A stretch of DNA of 64,000 bases from Debaryomyces hansenii CBS767. Lineage: Eukaryota > Ascomycota > Pichiomycetes > Serinales > Debaryomycetaceae. Positions 40,327-48,977 of this stretch are shown in pieces. The notes beneath the pieces were generated by a model, which ran no database searches, had not been told where the DNA came from, and saw nothing but the letters and a program-made list of their open reading frames with translations. Made by a program: the position numbers and the translations under genes. Position 1 is the first letter of the stretch; each line of letters opens with the position of its first letter. The stretch covers positions 1,364,001-1,428,000 of the forward strand of contig NC_006046.2 in the NCBI RefSeq assembly GCF_000006445.2. Direction: 5' to 3'.

Positions 40327-43300
40327 TTATTTAGAGCTGGAATTCGTTATTTCTTGAACAATATGCATATTATGTTGATGATTTGTTGTATTGTAGGTTT
40401 GGGCGTAACGTTTCACGATGTTTTTGGCAGTTGTAGTAGATACTGACCCTATGAATTTTGAAGATTGAAGTAGCCTTCTAGAGACTTGACTGTGGCCAAT
40501 TCGTCCACGATGATTTATTGATGTATTTGGCTTTTGATTGAAGTTCAAGGGATCGTAAAAATCAACTCTATCAGCAGGATCTAAAAGAGAAAAATACGAG
40601 GTGTAGAGTTCTAGCATTTGTTCTTGGTTCAAAACGCCTTCTCCCGGGGAGAATTCATGTTTATATACTTCGTCCGAAGCATTATTTTGCGCTGGAAGGT
40701 TTGGCGATAATGACCGTTCAAAGGAAGATAGTTTGTCGTTCGCGATCAACGCTAGCTCATCGTCCATACCATCATCAAATACGTCTCCCTCATCAAATGC
40801 ATCATCATCATCTGAAGTGGACCCTAAATTCTTATTTTTATGCAATTGCTGATTGTTTATGCTATCCTCGACCAGTTTTTCATCATCACTGACCGTAATT
40901 GTTCGATAGGCTGTATTAGGTTTAATTACTCTACTATAGTGTCGCTTAAGTTGATCGGTGATACTATTAGCTTTCCTTCTTTTTAAACCCAAGGTTTTTT
41001 GTTTAGGTGCACATTCCCGGTTGCTTGAATTTAGAATTGGTGAATTTCTCTTTTCAGCCACATTTTCAGGCGGCAGAGTCAGTTTTCCTGTTACCAATGG
41101 TGCAGCTTCTTCAGTCGCCACTGGGGCATCAAGGTTTATATTCATACTAACCTGGGGCGATAATCGTCTTATTCCTAACTTAGGAGGAGTTTGACGATAA
41201 GATAATGGATATGAAACCCCACTTTCTTTATTTTGATCATTTTCATTCTCAAAGCTACCATTTGACTCATTGCTATTATTTTCAGTTTCTTGCCTAGAGT
41301 CCTCTTCACATATATGCTCCGAGTTAGGTCTCTTGCTTTGATTCTCTTTTACAGGTGACTTTTTACTTTGAATTAATAATTCATCTTCAGTATCCGAATC
41401 TAAAAGCTTATCTAAGAGATCTTTTTCTCTTCTTTTGTCTGCCACTGATTTATCACTATCTGCCTTTCTAACCATACTAGTAACATTTTGAAAACCAGTA
41501 GTAACGTTATCAGGCATGAAAAACCTCTTTTCAATTTTTTTAGATTTGGAGTTAGACTTAGACTTGGATTTGGACTTGGTCACTTTTTTGCCTTTATTAT
41601 TCATATACAGTGTAGCAATTCTTATAATTTCATCCTCATCTTCTTCAGCCTTAATTTCTGTATTTTCTTCAGGAATTTCAATAAACTTCTTTTCAACTAT
41701 TGGTTTATAACTTTTCGGTATTATGCGATTACTTTGAGCTAACGTGATTAGCCTACCATTCATTATATGCTGTTGAATAAATTCATATCCAGCCATTGCC
41801 TTATCAAATTTCAGTTCTTCGTTTCCAGCAAATAACAAGAGTACCTTACCGTCTCTTTTACGACCTGTTCTACCCATTCTTTGAATATTCTTAATCGGAG
41901 AACTGGTGGAGTCATAACAGACAATCAAATCAACTTCACCAATATCCAAACCTTCTTCACCGATAGACGTTGCGACTAATATATTATATTCACCCTTTTT
42001 GAATTTTTTAATTAAATCTTTTTGTAATTTTTGATTCATACCTTTAATCTGAGCATCTTCTGAACTCGTACGCGAGGTCGATCTCTCAGGAGTCTCACTA
42101 TTCTGTTTGCCCTTTGTAGCTTTACCTTTCGTCCTACCCTTTTTTCCCTTACTTAAATATGCTTCTTCATCGAATTTTTCTTTTTCTTTAGACTGACCGA
42201 TGAAAATATGAGGTCTTAAGTTACTTCCTATCCTTTCAATCGAACTTACAATATCTAGAGCAGATTCTCTAAATTCAGTAAAAATAATTACTCTAGAATC
42301 ATTTGCTTCATTTTCCTTAAAGAATTCATCTAATTCGTTGATTAAAATTTCAAGCTTGGGATGACCTAGAAAATTATCATCTGCAATTAACTCTTTACAT
42401 TTATCAAGTATTAACTTAATATTATCGTGAAAATAAAACCTGGCAGCTGTTTGATTATTTGACTTTTTATTTTTAAATTTTATTGTAAACTCCTTATGCT
42501 TTTGGTCAAAATAGTTATAAAATGATTTTATTCCATATATATTTAACCTTCTCAAAGCTTGACCTACTACGTTCAAAATTTGTAAAATGAAATAGTTCTG
42601 CCATTTTAGACCCTCTGGTATAGTTGGGTTCTTTAATAATCTTTGGGAGGCGTCAATAACTTGAAAGGCATTAATTTTCAGTGGATCACTCATATCATAT
42701 ATTCTTCGCTCATTTGCCATCGATAACACGGGCTGAATTGCAGTACATAACATATCAACAAGCTCACAAATCTCTACCGAGGGTGAGACAGTTACTCTTT
42801 CAATTTTCTTTTGTTTCATATATTTAGTGATATCAATACTCTGTTCTGTTCTGACCTCAACCTTTGAGATTGAAAGGTTATCAATGATTTCTTGAACACC
42901 TTCAACATCAGAAGCAGGTGTAGCAGTTAAAGCTAAGATTCTGAACGAAATATTGAACCTCGTTATAAATTTCACAACATTATTATAAGCATAATTACCT
43001 TTAGACTTATGAGCTTCATCAATCACTAATAAAACAACCTCTTTCGGGTCAATAATACCCGCTGTCAAATCATTTTCAACCACTTGAGGTGTAGTAAAAA
43101 ACACCGTCTTCGAATCCCATATATCTGCTCTATTTCTTCTGGATTTGTCCAACAAAATCGCCACTTCTGAAGTTGGTATACCCGTAATCCCACAACATGC
43201 TTTAATCTGTTGAGCTACCAATGGCTTTGTGGGAGCCATGAAGATGATCTTGCCCCGAGGAAACCATCGAGTAAAATTGAGCATAACAGTACTAGCAATA

Positions 43301-43644
43301 AATGTCTTACCTAAACCCGTAGGTAATGCAACCAATAAATTATCATAGAACGCACGCTGCACAATGTTGAATTGATAATCACGAACTTCAAAGTTTGTGG
43401 GATAAATATATGAGGATAAATTTTCATAATTAAGGGCATGGTGTGTAGGAGGTAACTCTGTATAACCTTTGGATGAATCAATTTCAACGTACTGCTCAGG
43501 AATTATCTCTCCGTATAGATTCCTTTGTAACTTATTCTTCAGGGACAGACACAGAGACAGCGACAGAGGGATATTGTGGATAAGATTAGTTATTTCTGAG
43601 TCGTTTAAATCATCATTAAATACGGAATCGTCATCGCTATTCAT
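40327..43644 (-). CDS. MPH1: Mph1, FANCM-type DEAH helicase
   Basis: The 1105-residue 3'-5' DNA helicase works in error-free repair and crossover suppression. The helicase core begins near residue 85 (FEVRDYQFNIVQRAFYDNLL). Walker A is LPTGLGKTFIAS (about 109-120), motif II is VIDEAHKSKG (DEAH, about 208), motif III LTATPAS, and motif VI IQRMGRTGRKRDGK. A helical insert typical of FANCM lies between the two RecA domains. The C-terminal 400 residues are low complexity, with a KSKSKSKSNSKSKK run that might act as a nuclear localisation signal. ATG 43644 is divergent from a small ORF 110-150 bp away. Confidence 0.96.
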   Translation of the reverse strand: MNSDDDSVFNDDLNDSEITNLIHNIPLSLSLCLSLKNKLQRNLYGEIIPEQYVEIDSSKGYTELPPTHHALNYENLSSYIYPTNFEVRDYQFNIVQRAFYDNLLVALPTGLGKTFIASTVMLNFTRWFPRGKIIFMAPTKPLVAQQIKACCGITGIPTSEVAILLDKSRRNRADIWDSKTVFFTTPQVVENDLTAGIIDPKEVVLLVIDEAHKSKGNYAYNNVVKFITRFNISFRILALTATPASDVEGVQEIIDNLSISKVEVRTEQSIDITKYMKQKKIERVTVSPSVEICELVDMLCTAIQPVLSMANERRIYDMSDPLKINAFQVIDASQRLLKNPTIPEGLKWQNYFILQILNVVGQALRRLNIYGIKSFYNYFDQKHKEFTIKFKNKKSNNQTAARFYFHDNIKLILDKCKELIADDNFLGHPKLEILINELDEFFKENEANDSRVIIFTEFRESALDIVSSIERIGSNLRPHIFIGQSKEKEKFDEEAYLSKGKKGRTKGKATKGKQNSETPERSTSRTSSEDAQIKGMNQKLQKDLIKKFKKGEYNILVATSIGEEGLDIGEVDLIVCYDSTSSPIKNIQRMGRTGRKRDGKVLLLFAGNEELKFDKAMAGYEFIQQHIMNGRLITLAQSNRIIPKSYKPIVEKKFIEIPEENTEIKAEEDEDEIIRIATLYMNNKGKKVTKSKSKSKSNSKSKKIEKRFFMPDNVTTGFQNVTSMVRKADSDKSVADKRREKDLLDKLLDSDTEDELLIQSKKSPVKENQSKRPNSEHICEEDSRQETENNSNESNGSFENENDQNKESGVSYPLSYRQTPPKLGIRRLSPQVSMNINLDAPVATEEAAPLVTGKLTLPPENVAEKRNSPILNSSNRECAPKQKTLGLKRRKANSITDQLKRHYSRVIKPNTAYRTITVSDDEKLVEDSINNQQLHKNKNLGSTSDDDDAFDEGDVFDDGMDDELALIANDKLSSFERSLSPNLPAQNNASDEVYKHEFSPGEGVLNQEQMLELYTSYFSLLDPADRVDFYDPLNFNQKPNTSINHRGRIGHSQVSRRLLQSSKFIGSVSTTTAKNIVKRYAQTYNTTNHQHNMHIVQEITNSSSK

Positions 43645-43795
43645 TTGTCACTTAATATCCATCAAGATAATACGGAAGCAGTATATACACTATATAGAAA
43701 GCAGAACAAAACACAAATTTGGATCAGATGAGACAACAAAAAAAAAAACAAAAATGAGAATAAAAACACGTCTTCGACTATACAAATTCAGCTCC

Positions 43796-43987
43796 ATGAC
43801 AAGCCAAGAGGATCCATATAAATCGCTAACGCAATCAATAAAAGCTTTGAAGAAGCCATTGGATACATTAATGAAAAATCATGATGAATTCTTATTACAG
43901 AACGTACAAATTATGAATAATGTTAATTCCTTGCCAAAATTTAACCTGGACTTGCAAGAAGAATTGAAGAATAAACAAAAAAGTTGA
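43796..43987 (+). CDS. Small helical protein, unrecognised
   Basis: This 63-codon ORF has the look of a real gene. It encodes a hydrophilic, probably helical protein with heptad-like hydrophobic spacing (SLTQSIKALKKPLDTLM, FLLQNVQIMNNVNSL). A longer start at ATG 43754, in frame, would give 77 residues. Size and pattern recall small subunits of kinetochore or tethering complexes, but I cannot name a family. It lies divergently next to MPH1. The choice of the second ATG is by likely coding potential of the first 14 residues (RIKTRLRLYKFSS), which look like untranslated sequence. Confidence 0.5.
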   Translation: MTSQEDPYKSLTQSIKALKKPLDTLMKNHDEFLLQNVQIMNNVNSLPKFNLDLQEELKNKQKS

Positions 43988-45218
43988 TTCATCTTGTGTA
44001 ATGCTTACAATGTTATCACTTCAGAAGTCTGGAAAACACTGTCGTTTCCTGTTATGGTGGACATCAATATAGATCATTCCTTAATTAGATACTTCACAAA
44101 TCTTATTGTATTTCTTACGTTTCATACAGTAACTTGCTATAAAATGCAAGAAAATAGGAGTCGCTTCAGAAAAAGTGGGGATATCCACCTTAATTCACAA
44201 ACGTAGATAGAGCTAGCAGTGGTGTATGGTGCCAGGATCTGTTGTGTGACCTTCGGCGGATTATCTCACCGAGCAGACATTGAACTGATGTATGGGTAAA
44301 TTTGGAAAATGGGATCAGTCTAGAGGCTTTATTCTGTATGTACGACGTTTTAATCATCCGGTATAATTTAAACAATGAAAGAGAGAAGAAAATATGCTTA
44401 TAGAAGTTTCTGCAAGTTGAAATAGTTGCACAATAGCGCTTAAATTTCTTATTCTTCTTACTAATTTGGGTTTTAATGAGTATTACTTACATGTTCTTAG
44501 CTATATTATTCTTATTTATATTATCATCCATTGCAATAATTCTCCTTCTTACAATAATTCCAGGGCTTGCATTTTTCTCTTAATTTCTACGAGCTGCTGG
44601 TGATAACTTGGCGCTGTACTTAGTACTTGGCTGCTTGTAATGAATAATAGGGATTATTATGTATGAGATGAGAATCTTTAGAATCTTCGTGAGCAAATAT
44701 ATTATGTAGCTATTACCTGTCCTCTGTATATTGAGGGATGACATGAAATCATTCTTTTTGGTGGGTCGTAAACGTAAGGGGCCTAATACCGAATTCCCAG
44801 CTTGTATATCAAATTTCTTCATCACGTCAAATTGATGTATGCTCAACAAAATAGCAATAGAAAAACACCTTAGCCGGGAAACCTCGTGCATCCAACACTT
44901 CCGAAACAAAAAGGTCGCTAATCCCCATCATGCGGGCGGTCTAAAACCCGGGAACTTATATACAAAATGTCGTCGCGGAAGTACACCAAGATCTCCTTGG
45001 GAAAGGAAATTAGGTAGGCGGTCGGAAGGAACTTATCAGCGGGCGGCAATAGAAACGACATCTATACCGGGCCATTAATCTTACGGACATATGCAAGTAT
45101 AGGATACGAAAGTAGCAAATCACTGAGTAGACATTATCGATTTAACGAGTAGTAATGACGAATTATTCATTAATGGTATATGACTTGTACATATTTGGTA
45201 TATATATACTTTTGTTAA
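43988..45218. other. Sparsely coding region with scattered small frames
   Basis: This 1.2-kb gap has no recognisable gene. It contains a 35-codon, almost entirely hydrophobic plus-strand ORF at 44476-44583 and an overlapping minus-strand frame of 109 codons (44580-44909) with a C-terminal membrane-like segment. From about 44,900 to 45,070 there is a GC-richer block with two GCGGGCGG copies (44932-44939 and 45039-45046) and CGG/CCG triplets, resembling binding sites for zinc-cluster regulators. None of these is assigned a function. Confidence 0.45.
44476..44583 (+). CDS. Possible 35-residue membrane microprotein
   Basis: ATG 44476 to TAA 44581-44583 encodes a peptide composed almost wholly of hydrophobic residues (core FLAILFLFILSSIAIILLLT). 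It is long enough for one membrane span. No family recognised. T-rich intergenic DNA often gives such frames by chance, so support is weak. Confidence 0.2.
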   Translation: MSITYMFLAILFLFILSSIAIILLLTIIPGLAFFS

Positions 45219-45839
45219 CTATAAACACATTTCGTCCAAAAAACCGTAGTCAATGGACATTCCATTTATGATTTCACGAGAGTTTATTATGTAGCTAAAT
45301 TTGACCTTTTTGAAGGGTTTAGATTTTGAGGCGGTCCTGGTCCGAGGATCCTGCGGCTGATCGAAATCCATTGAAATATCACTGTCCATAGTGCGAAGTG
45401 AGGATGTTGACGATAAGGAGGTTACCGAGCTATGTCTGGAGTCGCACTTCGCACTCGCAGAATCACAGGCGCCAACCGATAAATTGTCCGAGCATAAATT
45501 GAAATTATCAGTGTCAAACTTGGGGCCGTATAACCAAGTGATATCTTCATCCTTCTTCCAATTGATACAGCTAGGTGATACCTCGGGTAATTGCCTCATT
45601 TGCTTGTACCACCTTCTCCAACAGGCATTTTCCAACCGCCTGGAAGCACTCGACGGTATCACTGAACTGATATCGTCCTTTTGGGACCGCACCCTGAGTG
45701 AATTATTACGCTTCCAGCATTGATGCAAATTATATTCGTTGATGGTGTGTTCTGACATGTAGTCTATGTTTTGGGTGAAGGTTGGTGCGTTTCTTGTTTT
45801 GTAGTTCGTTAAATCGTCATAGCTGAACCCGGTATGCAT
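45219..45839 (-). CDS. Reg1/Reg2-like candidate protein-phosphatase-1 regulator
   Basis: The 206-residue protein has two visible features. Around residues 60-95, SSASRRLENACWRRWYKQMR resembles the LENxxWR motif of the fungal DUF1752/AreA-like domain found in Reg1-type proteins. Near residue 180, KPFKKVKFSY contains KVKF, a good RVxF docking motif for PP1 (Glc7). The region between is Ser-rich and likely disordered. In S. cerevisiae, Reg1 and Reg2 target Glc7 to Snf1 to enforce glucose repression. The similarity is motif-level; orthology to REG1 or REG2 is not shown, and the protein is much shorter than Reg1. Confidence 0.55.
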   Translation of the reverse strand: MHTGFSYDDLTNYKTRNAPTFTQNIDYMSEHTINEYNLHQCWKRNNSLRVRSQKDDISSVIPSSASRRLENACWRRWYKQMRQLPEVSPSCINWKKDEDITWLYGPKFDTDNFNLCSDNLSVGACDSASAKCDSRHSSVTSLSSTSSLRTMDSDISMDFDQPQDPRTRTASKSKPFKKVKFSYIINSREIINGMSIDYGFLDEMCL

Positions 45840-46992
45840 TTTAGTGGTATTATTATTTTATTATTATAGGCTCCTTTTCAGTTTTATGTATTCTTTACTT
45901 CGTAATTGTTTCTTTATTTCGTGTGAAACTTTGCTCCTATCCAGTAGTTTAGCTATTATTCTTTCACACTAGATCGATATTGTTTTTCCAGTAGCTATCC
46001 AGTAGTTTCTGTCCATGTACACTCGAATTCGTGTTAGTCTTATATGATATTAACACAAACTATATATTATTCGTTTTTAGCTTTTATAGTATATTATTGT
46101 TTATCAACAAAGTAATTGTTTGGAAATTAGTTGCTTAAATATCAAATGGTTAAAAGCAGATGCAACGACGGACTGCGGGGATTAGTGAACCAAAATGGAT
46201 AAATGCACTTTTGGTGCAGTGGAAGTAACTTCTATGCAGAAGAAAAAATAAGGTTTAATAAATTTCCGTTCGTCATAAAATGTCGTCGTTTAGCTCACGG
46301 TTGGCTACACGAGCTTAACCGCATTCGATAGATTGATCACAAGACCAATTAGCGCAGTCCCCGACGAAGTCCCTTTGCCCGGCAAATTACGAGACTGCTA
46401 TTTAATGAGCTTAACCCCTTATACGCTTGCCGAGTAGGAGGCTTTTACTCAACACGAGTAAATTACGGCGTGCACAATACGCCGGCGAAGAAATTATGGA
46501 GAAACTCGATACCAAGAATAACCCGCCTGGAATGGCAAAGTGGTGCAGGGCTGCGACGGGTGATTGAATTTATAAAAAGCATCGTCATGATTTGGTCTGG
46601 TGCAAGGATCTCGTAATTAGTTTCTGTTTAGGTCATACGGAGTGGTATTCTTTATTTAGGAAATGCGTCCGAAGGAGGGGGTTCATAATGCAACAAGATG
46701 ACAGGAAAAATATCTTTATCCACCATCAGCGGAGTAGATAGATGTTTTTCCATGTATCATCAAAAAGAGCAGTCCGTAAATGCGCTATAGTTAATAGTTT
46801 GGAAATGGAGATGTATTGCATATTTTCACTCACTAATAGTGTGACCTCATGAAGAAGAGCCACTAGTGCCTTGAGTTATTCGATCTGTGGAAGACATCGC
46901 AATGAGGAATTGGTAATTCGCACGACCAACATAGGTGGTGAATTCTATGAGTAGCTAACATGGATATAGATAATAATACATTTTAATTGCAA
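45840..46992. promoter_or_regulatory. 1.15-kb divergent promoter region
   Basis: This is the shared upstream region of the Reg-like gene and the AVT-type transporter. Its first 400 bp are T-rich. The block from about 46,260 to 46,560 is GC-richer, with a repeated GAGCTTAACC (46311-46320 and 46407-46416). A TATA-like TTTATAAAAAG at 46569-46579 lies 415 bp before the transporter ATG, which suggests a long 5' UTR. No ORF or RNA gene is convincing. Confidence 0.5.
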
Positions 46993-48861
46993 ATGAGCAA
47001 AAAAGGAAGTATCGAGTCATCGAATACACAGACAATGGATGCTACAGAGCCAGGAACATTAACACACAGTGCGTCCGAAAATTCGTATCATTCGAACTCT
47101 TCAAACGATAGAAGTTATCAGGAGCAAATCTCGAATATCAATTCCCAGAATGCTAATTTGAAAACCATAAATAAGCATTTAGTGAACCAAGAAGACACTT
47201 TAAAATTACAAGGAGGAGATGTAGCTCGACATCTATACCTGCAGCTAGAAAATGTTAGCAGCAAGGAGTTGACGAACCTGAAGAGGAGAACGAGATCATC
47301 TTCGTTTTCGAACTTCTTAAGTCAGTCTAGAAGACAATCCACCGCCAGTGACATAAATATTCCAGGGGGATTCAGAAGAGAGTTTTTGATAAACAAGTCG
47401 TTGCAGGAAAATACGGAGCCCCCCAATTTCTTGACTCGAAATTTTGTTGAGTTTTTGAGCATATATGGTCGTTTTGCGGGGGAGAATTTTGATGATGATG
47501 ATAATGAAGAACAATACGAGGAAACGTTTGATGAAGAGTCTTTATTACTACCCAATGAACGTAGGACTCCTCCTACTCGTAGACCTAGACCAGAAAAGAA
47601 GGGTGCAGCCAATGTTCCCAAAACGTTTTTCTTAGTTTTTAAGGCGTTAGTGGGTTCGGGCATATTGTTTTTACCTAAAGCTTTCTCTAATGGAGGTCTT
47701 TTGTTTTCTGCTATAATGTTGTTATGCTTTGGTATATTGACATTTCTTTGTTATATTATTTTAATTCGTTCTAAAAGAATATTAAACAAATCGTCATTCG
47801 GTGAATTAGGGTTTAAGACTCATGGAAAACCATTAAGAATTTGTATTCTAATATCTATATTGATTTCCCAAATAGGATTTGTGGCTACATATATCTTATT
47901 TACAGCAGAAAATTTGATTTCTTTTATCGAAAACTACTTACACTTTTCTGCCAACTATGTGAGTACACGGAATATTGTCATAGTCCAATGTATTTTATTA
48001 ATACCTTTGGTACTCATTAGGAATCTAGCCAAGTTATCTATAATTTCTTTGATATCGTCGGTTTTTATTGTTATTGGGTTAATAATTATATTCTATTTTT
48101 CAATTATGAAGATTTCTGTTGAAGGTGTGGGTGATAATATAGTCTATTTTAATTCTAGTAACTGGTCAATGTTAATCGGGGTTGCCGTTACTTCATTTGA
48201 AGGTATTGGATTGATTTTACCGATTGAATCTTCGATGGCTCAACCAGAGAAATTCCCTATGGTTTTATCGATCAGTATGTGCGTTATAACGACATTATTC
48301 ATGTCAATTGGTGTTCTTGGATATTCGACTTTTGGTGATCAAGTAAAGTCAATCATTATTTTGAATTTACCACAGGGTAAGTTATCAGTCCAATTCATAT
48401 CATTACTTTACTCGTTAGCGGTATTCTTAACAGCTCCCCTCCAGTTGTTTCCAGTAACTAAGATTTTAGAATCCTTAATTTTCAATTCGTACTTATTCAA
48501 TGATAATACTACAACTGCCCGTAAGAAGGATGATGAAGGTAAATTATATCACTTTTCAGGCAAATATAGTACGTCAATTAAGTGGTCCAAGAATTTAATT
48601 AGAGCAATATTAATTAGCTCGATATGCATAATTGCATATTTGAATGCAAATAATATTGATAAATTCATTTCCTTCAACGGGTGTTTTGCATGTATTCCAC
48701 TCGTATATATCTACCCACCCTTAATTCATTTGAAAACTTATAAATTTGATAGACAAAATGATTGGAAAGGTAAATTTTTTAAAATATTTGATTATATTTT
48801 AATAATTGTTGGGATAGTTGCAGTAATTTATACAACTTATCAAATTTTATTCTTAATTTAG
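46993..48861 (+). CDS. Vacuolar amino-acid transporter, AVT3/AVT4-like
   Basis: The 622-residue protein has a long hydrophilic N-terminal region (about 1-205, Ser/Thr-rich then acidic) and a transporter domain of about 11 membrane segments. The domain begins KTFFLVFKALVGSGILFLPKAF, the amino acid/auxin permease (SLC36) signature. FEGIGLILPIESSM in the middle is also typical. Avt3 and Avt4 export neutral or basic amino acids from the vacuole. The start is ATG 46993; the TTG two codons before it is not a start. Which paralogue it represents is not resolved. Confidence 0.88.
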   Translation: MSKKGSIESSNTQTMDATEPGTLTHSASENSYHSNSSNDRSYQEQISNINSQNANLKTINKHLVNQEDTLKLQGGDVARHLYLQLENVSSKELTNLKRRTRSSSFSNFLSQSRRQSTASDINIPGGFRREFLINKSLQENTEPPNFLTRNFVEFLSIYGRFAGENFDDDDNEEQYEETFDEESLLLPNERRTPPTRRPRPEKKGAANVPKTFFLVFKALVGSGILFLPKAFSNGGLLFSAIMLLCFGILTFLCYIILIRSKRILNKSSFGELGFKTHGKPLRICILISILISQIGFVATYILFTAENLISFIENYLHFSANYVSTRNIVIVQCILLIPLVLIRNLAKLSIISLISSVFIVIGLIIIFYFSIMKISVEGVGDNIVYFNSSNWSMLIGVAVTSFEGIGLILPIESSMAQPEKFPMVLSISMCVITTLFMSIGVLGYSTFGDQVKSIIILNLPQGKLSVQFISLLYSLAVFLTAPLQLFPVTKILESLIFNSYLFNDNTTTARKKDDEGKLYHFSGKYSTSIKWSKNLIRAILISSICIIAYLNANNIDKFISFNGCFACIPLVYIYPPLIHLKTYKFDRQNDWKGKFFKIFDYILIIVGIVAVIYTTYQILFLI

Positions 48862-48977
48862 TTCGTTGTTTGATTTAGGAATATATTTATTCTGCGTACA
48901 TTCGCACCGTAATTTTTTTTGTTTTCATGAAAAACTCATCTTTTATCCCCAGATATTAAAAAAGTAACACTTATTAT

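Noticed and set aside
44190..44453. Possible two-exon minus-strand gene using GTAAGT near 44490 and an AG near 44410
   Set aside because: There is no acceptable branch site and the joined peptide has no recognisable character.
44580..44909. 109-codon minus-strand ORF with a membrane-like segment near the C-terminus
   Set aside because: No recognised family, no start context and an AT-rich hydrophobic stretch that can arise by chance; kept only as context for the GCGGGCGG finding.
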